From Neonectria sp. B-13 (lineage: Eukaryota > Ascomycota > Sordariomycetes > Hypocreales > Nectriaceae): a DNA stretch of 64,000 nt. The notes under the pieces were generated by a model, which was given only the letters and a program-made list of their open reading frames with translations, was not told where the DNA came from and ran no database searches. Shown here in pieces: positions 1 through 12,459 of the stretch (its first letter is position 1; the number at the start of each line of letters is the position of its first letter). A program made the translations under genes and the position numbers. The DNA is taken from NCBI GenBank assembly GCA_002682825.1, contig NOKP01000014.1, positions 1,189,559 to 1,253,558 of the forward strand, in the 5' to 3' direction.

Positions 1-1500
1 TGAGAGAGCTCGCGCGCTGCGGTTCCGGGGGGTTAGCCTGTTGCTGCTTCTGCTGTGCTGTGCTGTGCTGTGTGGCGGCGCGGTGCGATGCTGAGCGGAG
101 CGGAGTCCGAGGTGGTATTGGTGGTTATGCTGGATGATGACGACGTGCTGGCGCAGGACGAGGCAGGTCAGTATCTGGCCAAAGAGGAAACGTTTGGGAT
201 GGGTTGCGACGTCGTGTTGCGCGCTGCTGGCATGNNNNNNNNNNNNNNNNNNNNNNNNNNNNNNNNNNNNNNNNNNNNNNNNNNNNNNNNNNNNNNNNNN
301 NNNNNNNNNNNNNNNNNNNNNNNNNNNNNNNNNNGGGCGGGCTGGACTCGGCTGGGATGGAAATGGAGATGGAAATGGGCTCGGCTTAGCTGAGCTTGGC
401 TTGGCAGACCGGTGGGAGAAAGAACGAGGGAGCTTGGGAAATGTGTGCGCGCGTGTGGGTGGATGTGTGAGATGCTCAAGATGGTTAGGGTGGTAGCGGC
501 AGGGAACTTGCGACCAGTCCCAGCGGCAGAAGAAGACTTATTACTCACTCAAACTCACGAAGCGGGAGACGGGAGGCGGGAGGCGACGACGACACGACGC
601 AGGACAAAAAAGCTAGGCGGGTTGACTGGCAGTTGTTTGCCGATCCAACGTTGGTAGCGTCGTGGTAGACGCGGCGAGCGACAGGACGATGGGTGGTTGG
701 GTGGGGATTAGTGACGACGAATTGCAGTGCGGCCAGGCGAGAGGATAGACCGAGGACACAAATGGATGAGGAGACGGTGAGCGAATGGGTGGTTGAGAGC
801 GAGGTGAGTGAGTGCCGTGCTTGCGTAGGCCTGCGTTTGTCCGGGCAGATGGGGCAAGGACGAGGGTGGAGGGTGAAGGGGGAATAGGAATTGCGGGTGG
901 TGAATGGCTGTAGGTTCTGCTTGGGTGACTGTGTTGCTGCTGCTCGGACAGTCGGAATTGAGTGACCAGGTGGCGGGTGGCAAGCGACGCCAACAGTGAT
1001 AGCAGCAGGCGGCTGGATCGCGGATCTGGAGGTTTCGTCCAAGGGCCAGATGCAGTGGATCCTGGGTCCGGTCCAGTTCTGGGGAAGGAGAATGGGAGCG
1101 AAGTTGGTGACAGGACAGGGCCGAGAGACGAGACGAGACGAGACGAGCAGTAGAGGGACGGGAGGAAGGGGAAACGGAACGGGCGACTTGAGGGCGACGA
1201 TGGATGGTACCTGTGGGCAAAGTAACTCGGGGCGGGCAGAACCTGGGAAGTCGCTGGGACCTGGGGGGAGGGGAAGGTGGTCGGTGGTCAAGGTGGTCGA
1301 TGTTTTGGCTGGAAGTCCTTTTTTTGGTGAAGGGGGGAGAAATGGGGGAGCGAGGTTTTGGGCACGGCGCGACAGAAGGCTACTGACCCGGTCTAAAAGT
1401 GGAGATGCGGGTCTCACTGCGAGGTGGGTTCGTACCGTGCAAGTATTTTGCGGCACGGTCCTTCTACCTGTTTCTACTGCTGCCGCGCACAGTGCCATCA
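1..1500 (-). other. probable leader/promoter of a leftward gene outside the window
   Basis: Apart from the gap, the + strand here is strongly G/GA-rich, so the - strand is C/T-rich. Elsewhere in this window C/T-rich tracts lie on the coding strand just upstream of genes (for example 61170-61958, 43500-45325 and 19700-20340). By inference this is the 5' leader or promoter of a gene transcribed leftward off the edge. A 318-codon open frame on the - strand (545-1501) is low-complexity Pro/Ser/Leu and is not accepted as a gene. Confidence 0.35.
235..334. other. assembly gap (100 N)
   Basis: Exactly 100 consecutive N, the conventional scaffold gap of unknown true size. Open frames drawn across it are meaningless. 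Confidence 0.99.
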
Positions 1501-4500
1501 CGCAAGAGCGGGGCTTCTAGCTGCCTGCCTGGGCGCACGGGCCATTGGAAACCTGCGAAACCTGGGAAAAAGCCTGGCCTTGAATGGGTGACAAACACAA
1601 GGTACCTCCAGCCCTCCCTGGTACGTACCGCTCGTACCCGCTGTACTTGCGCTCGTGGCCGCCCTTTGCGGCCAGCCCTCGGTCACTCGCAGACTCCCAC
1701 AGAGTCACAGAGTCCCAGCTTTTGTCCTTCCCCCAGCCGCTCGGGTCGCTTGGCGGCTTCGCTCTCCTCCAGCTTGGGCCACCATGGCAGGTACCGAGGT
1801 ACTTGCGGTACGTCCGGATGGTACCATCATGTGGGAAAGCATCTGATGGCGGATGGTTGCAGTCGATGCATCTGATGAGAAACATGCTGTTGGACATGTC
1901 ACCAAATCACCCGAGCCACCGTTCCCCATCGCCCAGATCAGGGATCGCATGAAAGGAATTTTCACAAGAGCCGAGTCGTCGACCGATCCCGAGGGGGCTT
2001 CCAGAGGGCGTTCTGAGGCTGGAAGAGAGCAGAGCAAGTAGGAGACGATAATAAAACCAACGTGATACGAAAGTGACGGAAGGCAGTGGAAACGCCAAAG
2101 CACCTCGAGGTCGACAATCCCTTGTCTGTTGTGGGAGAACTACGAATACTGTCGCATGGACTCTGAATGAGTACAATGGGGTCCTCGTCGACCAAATCAA
2201 TGTGTGGCTGCCCGTGATTCTTGTGCATGTATTTGTGCCAGACGCCGCCTACGCTCACCTCAAGAGATGAATGCAATGGCTTTATTCCGCCTTGGGTTGA
2301 TGGTTTGAGGTCTGCTTCGTTCTCCTCCTTTTCCTCTCGCCGAGGCACATCTGCTTGCTTGACCAGGACAAGACATTGCCACAAACCGAGGCTTCGATCC
2401 GAGGCATCTCATCCATCTGATTGATGCAAGCAATCATGCAGTTTCTCACTGTTGCGACGAGGCTCCCGCCCCTTCCAACCCGACAATGCCCCTTTCCCCG
2501 CCCGCTGGACCCCGAATTCTTGCCATGACGCACCGGCGCCAAAACCATCGGCGACGCGAGCCAGTCTGTCCAGCGAGAGAAAGTCGTTTATATCGTCCTT
2601 TTAAGACGGCCCTCGAATCCGGCCCCGGGCCAGTCTGTGACTCCAGTACTTTTCCCTAGGTACCGACACCTTCAAAATGGGGCAGGATCAGAGCCGCAAC
2701 CACGGATATGCCAGATGCTCCACCCCCGATGTACCTCATGTACCCAGCAACCTGGCCGCTCTCGAGCTAAGATCGTGACCTCCAGCCTGTGTACCTGGGA
2801 AGTCTCCCTTTCCTTGCTCAACGGCTCGACGACACGTCTGTGTAAGTCGGCGCGCGCACGATCCCCAGCTCGCGGCTCTCAAGACACCAACGCTGAATTC
2901 AATTTTGTTCTTTTCGTCACGCCAAAGAACGCATTCAAAATCGCTCAGTTCCCCTCCAATGTCACGTTCAGCAGTCTAGCGCATCAATTTGGTGCCTTGG
3001 CCTCCCATCTCAAACCGGCCTCACGCGTCACGTCTTACATCTTACTCACTGTCTGTTCAAACCAACGTCGGGAGCCGAAACTGCATCTCGTATTTTGCAT
3101 TTCAATTCGGGCAACCCAGCCAATCTTCCTGCGCTGAGCTGTCTGGTACGATGCCGCACCTTTCCGATTCGATTTCAACTCCTCGATGTCAGGGTCCAGG
3201 GTAGGTGTATCAAATCACATCAGACATATCTCACTCAGACAACAATGTAAGCGCAAGCGGTAAGAAATAAGAGGCATGTGGACGTTGCTGCTCTCATACC
3301 CACTGTCTGGTTGTCGATGGGCCAGATCTCTATTCCATGGTGACACTGCTGTCGATAGCATCTTTGGGAGAGCCACGTAGTCGTCCATTTCGGAAATAGC
3401 CTTACTACTTGTGATAGTTTGATCGAACTCACAAGAGAGATAAGGTTCAAGAGAAGCCTCGTCACTACTGTTGAACCATTCCAGGCGAACTTCGGGCTTC
3501 TAGAAACGAAGGGAATGTCTTGGTACGGCAACGACTGTTAAGGTTGTGCGACCTTTTCTCACCCCCACACTCAATGACATCAATTCCGTGGTTGCTGGTG
3601 AACTTGCCAAAGCTGTGTCAACTCTAGGCCATGCGGTGCAGATGAAACCTCCTCGCCTACATGGTCATATGCGCATACAGACTCTACCCTTGAGCTTCCC
3701 AACCCCGGACAAGTACCGAGCCGGTGCTACACTGACGGGTGAGACCGGGGTATCGACTGAACCCCGAAAAAGGCGACGAGGTTTCAACTGAGAACTCGAG
3801 GCAATAATGCGGTGTAGATATCTTGGACTCCTGAAACTGCTCGCTGGAGACAGAAAGATCTAACGTTGGAAACTTCGAAACGTGGAGGCGCCAAGAGATG
3901 AGCGAGTGTTGCCGTGGTATCGCGGGACTAGGGCTACCCGCAACAAAACATGCATATCGTCGAAGGGGCTGCATCGTCACGAAGTTGGTTACACATCAGG
4001 CATACTAGTCCCCAGTCAGGAAACGGGCAAGGAGGTCGAGGCCGAGCATGGTTTGATATTGTAACCGATGTTAGATCGGCCCAGGAAACAACTCAGACGG
4101 ATCTTGGGAATGCGAGCCATCTGCATCATATGGTAGCAACCATCGGCACCTGTGACATGTCGACGGCGCCGGCTTCGAAACAAAGTAGGCGCTGGGAGAG
4201 GGCTGGCCAGTAGGCGGCGTGCACGAGAGCGCCACACCTATAATCCGAGGCCGTTGCGACCCCAGACTGGGTTGAACAAGGCATTATTAGATCTTAGCTC
4301 ATATCGTGTTTGAGAGGTGCTTCAGCCTCTCACTGGCCGAGGACATCCGGATTCGCTGGAAACGTCCTGACGCCGGGGCCGATGACATCCGCCTTGGCTG
4401 GGACTGGGCAACCGGTTCGCTTCTTCGGATGAGGGATCCTCCGGGGCGGTCACTGAAACTGGCTGCAGAGGGGAGAAGACACAGAGTGAGAGAGACGTTT

Positions 4501-7500
4501 TGAGTCAGCGGTCTGGACTTGGGATGGAACTCGACAGCACACAGCACAGAGCACGCACCCCATGGCCCCCCTGGTACGGCGGCAAGGCCAGACAGAGCCG
4601 GCTGCTGCCGAGGGTGAAGGGGAACCCTAGAGGAAGGGGAGGGGGGTCGGTTAGGACGGGCGTCGGCCGTGATGATCTCCAGGGAGGTTGTTTAGAAGTC
4701 ATGGCGTGAAATGCTAGATGGGGGGATAGATCCGCAATATGCAAATCGGGAAGCCAGGTTTAGGGCAAGCCTCCAATCTGGGAAATCTACGCAACGAACC
4801 CCATCTACTTCGTATTTGGGCGGCGTACGTGGTAATTGTATTCGTAGGCCCCAGGAGCAAACCTAGGGTGCACGAGTTAAGATGACGTGGATGGGTGGAT
4901 TGTTTGGCGCAAGTAATAAACTCGGGACAACGGGAATTTGATGATGGGAGTTGAAGCTACGAACAAGGTAGAAATGAGATGAGCAAAAAGTAAAAATTGA
5001 TTAACGCCGCCTTGGGATTTTGCCCAGGGGCGCTGGCTCTCCCGGTAGCCACGAACAAGGCCAAAGCCAAAAAGCAAAGCCCTGTGGAAGCCTTCTTTGA
5101 TGTCGAACCGGCGCCAGCGTTTCCTGTGTGTTTCCTGGGCCACCGCTCGCGTCTGGGGATTTGTTTCTCGCCCTGGAACATAAACATGGCCGGTATTTAC
5201 AACGGCCCGGGGGGAGGGGGCATTTGCAAAACACGACCATCGTCGTCGTGTTCCCCTTCTGTGTTACCTTACCGCTCCAAGCATGGACGCACCCCCCCCT
5301 TCTAGAGATCGAACATGGAAAACAAGAACGGGACCCAAGGTAGGCTCGTGAACAATAACCCGGCGATGCGAGAACTGGCAGAGTCGATCCCGCCAATCAG
5401 GGCTCCGGCATGGCGAATGGCTTCCTGATACTGAGGTGAAATTACGCCAGTGCGCTAGCGAGTTTCAAGGTGCTCGACCCTGGCGAACTGGGCTTGCACT
5501 GGTCTGGAAACGAGCGGGCTCCGGGCGGGATTTTTGGGGGTTCTTGGGCGTTGCAGTGGCGGGCGCGGGGTGTTGGTTTGCCGACATGGGTGTTTGGGTT
5601 GGCTTGACCAGGAGGGACCGGCGTGGTTAGTAGAGGATGGAGGATTGTTAGTCGAGTGATGGACTGACGAAGGTGTGGTAATACCCAGACGGGGGAGATT
5701 TGCAGTTCCTCTCTAGTTCTTGTTTAGGTAGTTGGATGTGCCGGAATGCAGTAGATGCAGTAGGCTTACCTGCTGGACGCTGAAAGCGGAGATGTGGTGA
5801 TGTAGACGGGGAGTGTAGACGGGAAGATATGGATATGGAGATATGGACTCATCCCATCTTTAGTCTACTTCGTACATAGTACTCCCGAACTGAACGTTTA
5901 CTGATGCTGACATTGAGAACCCACTCTGCATCATGGGCTTTGCACGGGAGATCTCTCGCCCACCTATCACACGGATCAAAGTTACGGGAGGACAGGGATG
6001 CGGGCACCAGAGGAAACAGTTGAGGCCCTGTTTCGATGGAACCACTCCAAACCAAACGCCTGGGACCGTCCGTACTCTGGGCCGCCGGTGTCTAGGGCCC
6101 TGGCTTTGCGAGCGGTGGGTATTTGGCTCTCTGCGTGTGGGTGTGCCGGTGTGGACTGCGGCGCCGGGGCCAATGAGCAAGGAACGAGATGAGGGCAGGT
6201 ATGAGATGGCGTGGATGGGTGGATGGACGGATGGATGGCTGGAGAAGTCATGGGTTCTTGACGAGGAAGAAGAGCCATGATGGAACAAAGCAAGCCACCA
6301 TCAACAACGACATTGGCATCACCAGCATCAGCATCATTGTCAGCGTCATTGTCGTGGACAGCAAGCCATGGATCAGCCACGGCGCAACCAGGGAGCAAAG
6401 CCACGGCAGACTGGCAAACTAGTAAGCTACTGTAAGAAACTACTGTAAGGTACGAAGACTGCAGCTCACTCACGCAACCCACAATTTCCCGGATGTTGGC
6501 GTGCGTCTAGATCGTTCTCAGACCAGACCAGACGACGATGGATGACAGGACGCACCACAGACCAGATGATGGCAGGATAGACGACAGGATTCGACCCTAC
6601 TGCAAGTCGACGACTCCATCGCTCCATTATCACGGAGTCGACGGGGCATCGAGGAACCGTCGAGTGCAAGCTTGCTCGGCCAATCAGAGACCCCTGTCGT
6701 GGGGGTTCAATTGCGCGCGCGGCGGTCGGGAACACCTGAAGCTGAGGTCGGTGCAACCCCGCCGTCGATGGAATGGTGTCCTTGTGTCCTTGTGTTCTTG
6801 TGTTGTCCTTCAGTGTTACTCAACCTTGTCTGGCAGGACGGACTCGCAGGAGTTGAGACGAATCTGATGAAAGAATAACCTAGTCTTCTCCTCTGTTCCC
6901 CTTGACTCATTCTCTCTGTTGAGATCGGATGCCAAGAACCACACCCAGCCAACAGGGCTGTGCCGCAAACAGGCCCGCAGCATTCCTCATCTTTCGAGGT
7001 ACTCTGGTAGCGAACATGGGATGGCGCATCCCCATCCATCACCACTTCGCCCAGCCAGGTACCACACGCCTCTCCCCGTCCCGGTCGTTCCAGGGGTCAA
7101 TCCGGGCGGACGAAACTTTGATTGAGGCGACGCTACGACGGTGGCGACCGTTTCCCGCCATGGATCTCGAGGCCCGTTCAGGCATTCGCCCTACTAACAA
7201 GGAAACCGGAACGAGGACCAGAACGCCATAACGCCCCAGAAGATGAGGTGCCGCCGCCTCGCTTGTCACTGCGTGCAGGTGGGCTTCGCTCCATATTCCT
7301 TTTTGATAGATCTCGTCCGTGATGCCGAAATGCAAGGCCCTAAACAATTGCCATCTGGGTTCTTTCGGTCTGCGGGCAGGCAGTCAGTCACCGCAAGTCC
7401 CATACAAACAAGCCTAGAGCCTTAGGGGCACTTCGCTTGTTGGCGCGGCCTGTCTCGCCTGTGACCTGGTGAGAAACTTGTGTCGTGTATTCTCCGAAGT

Positions 7501-8100
7501 TTCCAGGAGCAGGAGGCTCGTATTTGCGTGCGTGTGTCTTTTGCCGCCCCCGTGACCCCGTAAAACGTTTCCGCCGTGGATGAGGAGGAGGAGGAGACGG
7601 AGACGGAGACGGGGACGGAGACAAAAAACCAGATACACGGAGAAGGGCGACAGACAGGCGCTGTTAGAACGGAGAAAGGCTAAGGACGGAAACATATTCA
7701 CGACACATCCGGCGAGTCAAGACAAGGCAAAACAACACAAAACAAGACGAGATATGACACCAAAACAGTAGGCGTGTGATGGGCGCTCTTGTCACAGGTT
7801 TGGTCCATCTGGGTTTGGTTTTGTGGTGTTGAGTGTATTGTGTGTCCCGTCTGCTGCTGCTAGTTCCTCACTCGCTCGGCAGGCCTGGGCTTTAGGTAGA
7901 CTCTACAGGCCCCCCTGGCCCCTGCAAGGTCCCCGCCTGGTCCCCTGGCGTGGCCCGTACATGGCCCGTACGTGCGCCCCATGGGCCATCATCACCGCTG
8001 TGGCCGTTGCAATCTGCAGGGCTCTACCGCTCTGCCACTATGTACCTTACAGTAGGCCTGTCCGCTAAAACCATTCCCAGGTTACGGAGTAGTTCGAGTT
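1501..8100. other. long intergenic stretch, no gene recognised
   Basis: All six frames are broken into short open frames with no recognisable domain and no coherent exon/intron chain. It holds a GA-rich microsatellite at about 7581-7621 and an inverted repeat at about 6608-6643 (GTCGACGACTCC against GGAGTCGAC). The stretch at about 3140-4300 is less GC-rich than its surroundings. I see no tRNA or transposon open frame. Confidence 0.5.
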
Positions 8101-8736
8101 TATTATGCCACTTGCCCCTCCCGTAATCTATTTACTCCTCCTCTTTTCCCTTCTTTTTCACCTGCATGTCAGTCCTCTCTATCCATCACCTTTTTCTTCT
8201 ACCGATTCTTCGTGGGAAAGCGCTGTTGCGTCTTCTATTCTTTCTTTCCCCTCTTCATTTTTTCCCTTCTGAAATCCCGAAGCCGGCTCAACCACACTCC
8301 TTAACAACACGCTGTTTAACACGCGCTGGATATCCAACTGGCTTGGCTGCTGACACTCCTTTGAAACCCGTACAAACACCCATTGTTGATCAACACTTAT
8401 CACTTATCCCATTTCCTGAGGAAACATTCCCTCGAATCCGGTGGCTTAGTTTTTCGAGTCTTATTCTCGCAGGACAAACACAAAGCACACTCGGCTCTCA
8501 CTCTCTTCGAAACGATCAAACGAATCTCCATTCGATTCTCTGCGCGGCCTCACGTTGCCCGCCTGGCTTTACCCGACTTGGTTACCACAACCACCACCAA
8601 AAGAGTATACTTCGGTTATATTCTTCAACTACTTTCGACTCACGACGACCTTCGTCCTACTTGTTATTCACTTCAAAAAGATACCCATTTTAAGAGAGGA
8701 AAACACACCTCCGGTAACGACATCGAGCTCAGGAAA
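8101..8736 (+). promoter_or_regulatory. C/T-rich leader of the Myb/SANT gene
   Basis: Pyrimidine-rich tracts on the + strand (about 8130-8275) precede the Myb/SANT gene start. This is the usual look of a Pezizomycotina core promoter and long 5' leader. A 175-codon open frame (8166-8693) in another frame has biased composition and is probably not translated as a main product. Confidence 0.4.
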
Positions 8737-9865
8737 ATGTCTTGCAGACAGACAGCTCAGACCCAGGCCCAAGGGCCTTACATCCCCATGCGGGATGCCA
8801 TGGACCGCCACGATTACGGTATCACCAAGACCCGTAAGGCTTCATCCACCGGTGGCGGACGTGCTTGGAGCGAAGAAGAGGTAAGTCAGCGAGTTTGAGA
8901 TGGAGTTACTCCACTCGGTTACTTGATCATGGGGAACACTGTCTAACAAGCCTATCCAGGAGCACTATCTTCTCCAGACTCGACTCCAGAAGATGCCCTA
9001 CAAGTACATTGCGGCGCATCTCAAGAAGACGGAATTGGCATGCCGTCTTCACTACCACCAGCTTTCCCACGGCAGCAACCGACGCAAGCGTGCTGCGTCG
9101 TGTTCTTCTGTCGGCACCTCCAACGATATCTCACCTGCCATGGCCGCGAGGGCACCCAGCCAAGCCCGCGAAAGCGTGTCTCGGTCGGCCTCACCTCCCG
9201 GAAGCTCCGTCAGCTATAGCCCGCCGCCCCCGAGCATCGGCAACAGCAACGGCCACAACTGCATCCAGCTCCCCAGCATCATGACCTCCGAAAACATGCC
9301 CAGGCTACCGGCTATCCTTCCCAAGCCAGCTTCCATGACTCTCCCTCACCCCTCCGCATCCTCCCACACAACTCCTCAGACGTATGCCTCGCCGGTCGCG
9401 GACAACCACGTTTCCCTCTCCCCCTCTGCTGCCTTCCACCACGGCCACCCCAGCCAGCAGCGAACAACTCCTCCTCTTCGCCTCGACTGCTCAGGCATTC
9501 CGGCGTCTACGATGCCGGCTCACACGGCCGCCCATGTCGATCTCTCTCGCCTCCACTCCATCTACTCGGCCCACCGAAACTCATTCTGGACCGCCGTCGC
9601 CAACGAGTACGGACCCAATGTCTCCCCCACCATGCTCGAGCAGGCCTGGAAGACGGGCGTTTGCTGCAGCCAGACTGCGCTCACGCCTATCACGCCCATC
9701 TCGAGCCCTGGTAACGGAGAGAGGGAGTCACAGAGCAAGGGTCAGGACAAGACCCGGATCTCCTCCATCCTGGGCATTGACGCCGACCCGAGGACTGCTC
9801 GCGATCGAGATATCGTGAGGAGGATGGAAGAGGAACGATTCGGCGTGATGCAATCTGCTCATTAA
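8737..9865 (+). CDS. Myb/SANT-type DNA-binding regulator, 2 exons
   Basis: Exon 1 is 8737-8880; a 79-nt intron (8881-8959, GTAAGT...CCAG) keeps phase 0; exon 2 is 8960-9865. The product is 349 aa. The start lies in a good context (AAAATG). Across the junction, residues about 43-85 form one Myb/SANT-like helix set: RAWSEEEEHYLLQTRL, then KYIAAHLKKTELACRLHYHQL. A Ser/Pro-rich linker follows. A second ordered block near residue 235 (LHSIYSAHRNSFWTAVANEYG) resembles another SANT-like helix pair. A basic RRKR after the first block could help nuclear import. The fold and nuclear DNA binding are family knowledge; the target genes are unknown. The unusually long upstream intergenic region fits a regulated transcription factor gene. 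Confidence 0.8.
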
Positions 9866-12459
9866 GCCGTTTCATCCCTTCATCTCTACCTGCGGGCACA
9901 TTCACCGCAGGACAATCCCCGGGAGACGGGAAGTGGCGAAGACCCATTCGACCATCTTCTGTCCGTGTACTATATACGCACATTTTCATTGCTTCATTCT
10001 TTTATTCTCACTCTGCGGAACCGGAACCTTCGTTTGGGAAGCGATGGTATACATCCATCTGCAGTCGATACCAACAGCACCGCCCGTTTCGACGAGCGGG
10101 CAGAGGCGTTTTTCTCTTATGCCTCTTCATTTGATGACGCTATCATTCATTCATTCGCTTCGATATATGGGACTTTGCTTTTGCTCTATTCTTTTTATAA
10201 GACGAGTATTGTTTAGTGGAAGGGATTTATTCTCATGGGATGGGGAAAAAGGGGGTTGATATTCGAGGTCCTGCTACAGGACATGAAGGGTAGGCCTCGA
10301 GGATTGGAGGAACAGTTTCTACATGACTTCTTCTTTTCGACTTGGCTTGGAGGAACGCGGACCAGCCGGACGGCTCGGATCTCTTTTTGTGTCGTCTCTG
10401 TTCATTTCTGTCTTTTTCTCATTGAGACGTCGTTGCTTGCTTTTGTTGCTCACTTTTTTTTTTTGCTTCATCTTTCTTCTATGTAAAGTCCTCTACAGCA
10501 GGACTCACGAAATGATGTGATGAAACTCGACGCCTCTGGAGTCTGGCCTACACACCGCTTCTTGCACATGAGGTTATTTCACGTCTTGCGGAGGAGGGGA
10601 AGGGGATTGGCTAGGTCGGCTGAAAGATAGCCGACGAAACAAATGTTTAAGTCTATTTTGCACTCTTCAAACTCTTGCCCTTGCCTTGATGTGAATTTGT
10701 GAAAGAGCATGAAACCGGCTGATGGATGTGTTTGGCGCGTAGAAGGGGGCAGATCCCAGGTGTGTGTGTGTGTTTCCTCGTGGGCGACTGACGAGACGAG
10801 GCGTGCTTCATGGTTGTAGGATCTACGGTCTGCGACGGCGGATATGGAGCGTGCCGGCGCCCGTTTGCAATGCTGCGATGCGATGGAGACCCCGCGTCCT
10901 ACGTTTCAATGGACCGTGGTTGCGGAATTGGGCATGTGAAGAGCCTGAATCTCGGGACAATGCTATTTCTGGCGTTTCAATGGATTGGTTGGCATGTGCT
11001 CTCTGTCGTGGCGTGACGTGACGTGCTTGATGGCGGGTGTCACGGTGGCGTTCGGCCTGCATGCAACGGTTGATTTTTGTTTGTTATCTCGAGTGCCACA
11101 AAAATTTCCCTTATCCTTGTCTTTCTGGCCTCTTTGTTTTGGTATCCGAGTTTATGTTTCTTTAGAGAAGTAGATGGTGGGGAGAGGAGGTCGGGATCTT
11201 GACTTTGATATGCCGATGCCGTCCCGGGCCCGGAGGTCGGGGTACCGGATGTGGGTCCGATTGGAGCCGGAGCAAACGCCCGGAACACTCCCGGAGTCTG
11301 CAGGACCAAGCTGCGGATCCGACGTAGCATGGGAACCGAAATAAGACATAGCCTCCATTAGCAGCATGTCCGCGAACACCCACGTGAAGAGGCCTGCACA
11401 TACCGGTACTGGCTTGCTTGATTTCCGTAGTGTTTCCTGCTGGCCAACTAAATGTGGATCGTCGTACAGCTTTCGGAACCCCTCTTTTATTTTTCGAGAC
11501 TAAAAAGCTGAGCTGCACGTATGGGGTTTTTCGTCTCGGTCCGGATTGCTAAGCCGAGGGCGGGCATTCGACGAGGCCAATGGATGTGGAGGAGGGGGAG
11601 GGGGTGGAGCTGCTCGGGTTGTGTTTCTTTGGTTTCCTTTTTGCTTTTCGGAAATGCAGACCGGCTGGGCTGGGGCTGGGTTTCTTGGGGAGATGGTTCC
11701 GGTACTGGGGAGTTGGTTGTGGAAGTGGAGGAGAGGGGAGGAGATCAATTGGTGATGGTGAAGAGGAGGAGGAGAAGGGGGATAGTTTCGTCATGATTCT
11801 GCTGTCTGTGTCTCCAATGCCTGTCTACTGTCCACTGTCCACTGTCCTTCCACTCTAATCTTCTTAATCAACATACCTACCTACTTATCTACTAGTCTAG
11901 TTATCCCCGGCATCACTTCTATCTCTGGCGAGAGCAACCCTAACTATCTATACCCAAATGCCACCGCCATCACCTGTTTGTCAAGCCCGGAACACCCTCT
12001 ATCAAAGCATGCCATTGCTTCCCACGCCATGCAGTCTCCACCAGTGCATCTCGCCATGTTGCAGACAGAAAACCCTCGCCCAATCTTCCCCGATTAGCAA
12101 TTGCTTCTGTTCGTTAGCCCCGGCAGACACACGAACGCCACACTCCAACTCTCTCCGCACCGGCTTCTCGTCTCCGCATGACGCACGCCCACAACGCCCG
12201 TCGCACCACATTTTCCTCCTTCACCTTGATGTCCGCCCTCCTCCCTCTCCCCTTAGGACGTGTTTTCCTTCTCCGACATCGCTGCCTCGTTTAATTCGAT
12301 TGTTGATTGATCAATTCGACCTGCTGATTTCGAAGGCCCTAGAAAACTCACCCTCAGCACTTCCACCCACAACAGACAAGGCCCTTTTGGCAGCGTAAAA
12401 TCGAACCTAGATTTTCCCTCCAGATACACAGAGGACCACCCTCAACTCCATATCCCACC
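9866..12459. other. intergenic: 3' end of Myb gene and leader of DHAD gene
   Basis: Nothing here is accepted as a gene. The T-rich part to about 10490 looks like the 3' untranslated region of the Myb gene. 11950-12459 is C/T-rich on the + strand and looks like the dehydratase leader. 11520-11800 is C/T-rich on the - strand, with a short - strand open frame below it (about 11152-11500) that contains a hydrophobic stretch. A small leftward gene is possible there, but I cannot build a start or exon chain. Confidence 0.4.

Noticed and set aside
545..1501. 318-codon - strand open frame
   Set aside because: Low-complexity Pro/Ser/Leu composition typical of a C/T-rich leader; no domain, and long frames are also open on the other strand.
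6580..6600. B-box-like sequence on the - strand (GGGTCGAATCC)
   Set aside because: The surrounding sequence does not fold into a cloverleaf.
11152..11518. Possible small - strand gene with a hydrophobic segment and a C/T-rich - strand leader at 11520-11800
   Set aside because: Suggestive strand bias, but no convincing ATG, exon chain or family; left in the intergenic description.
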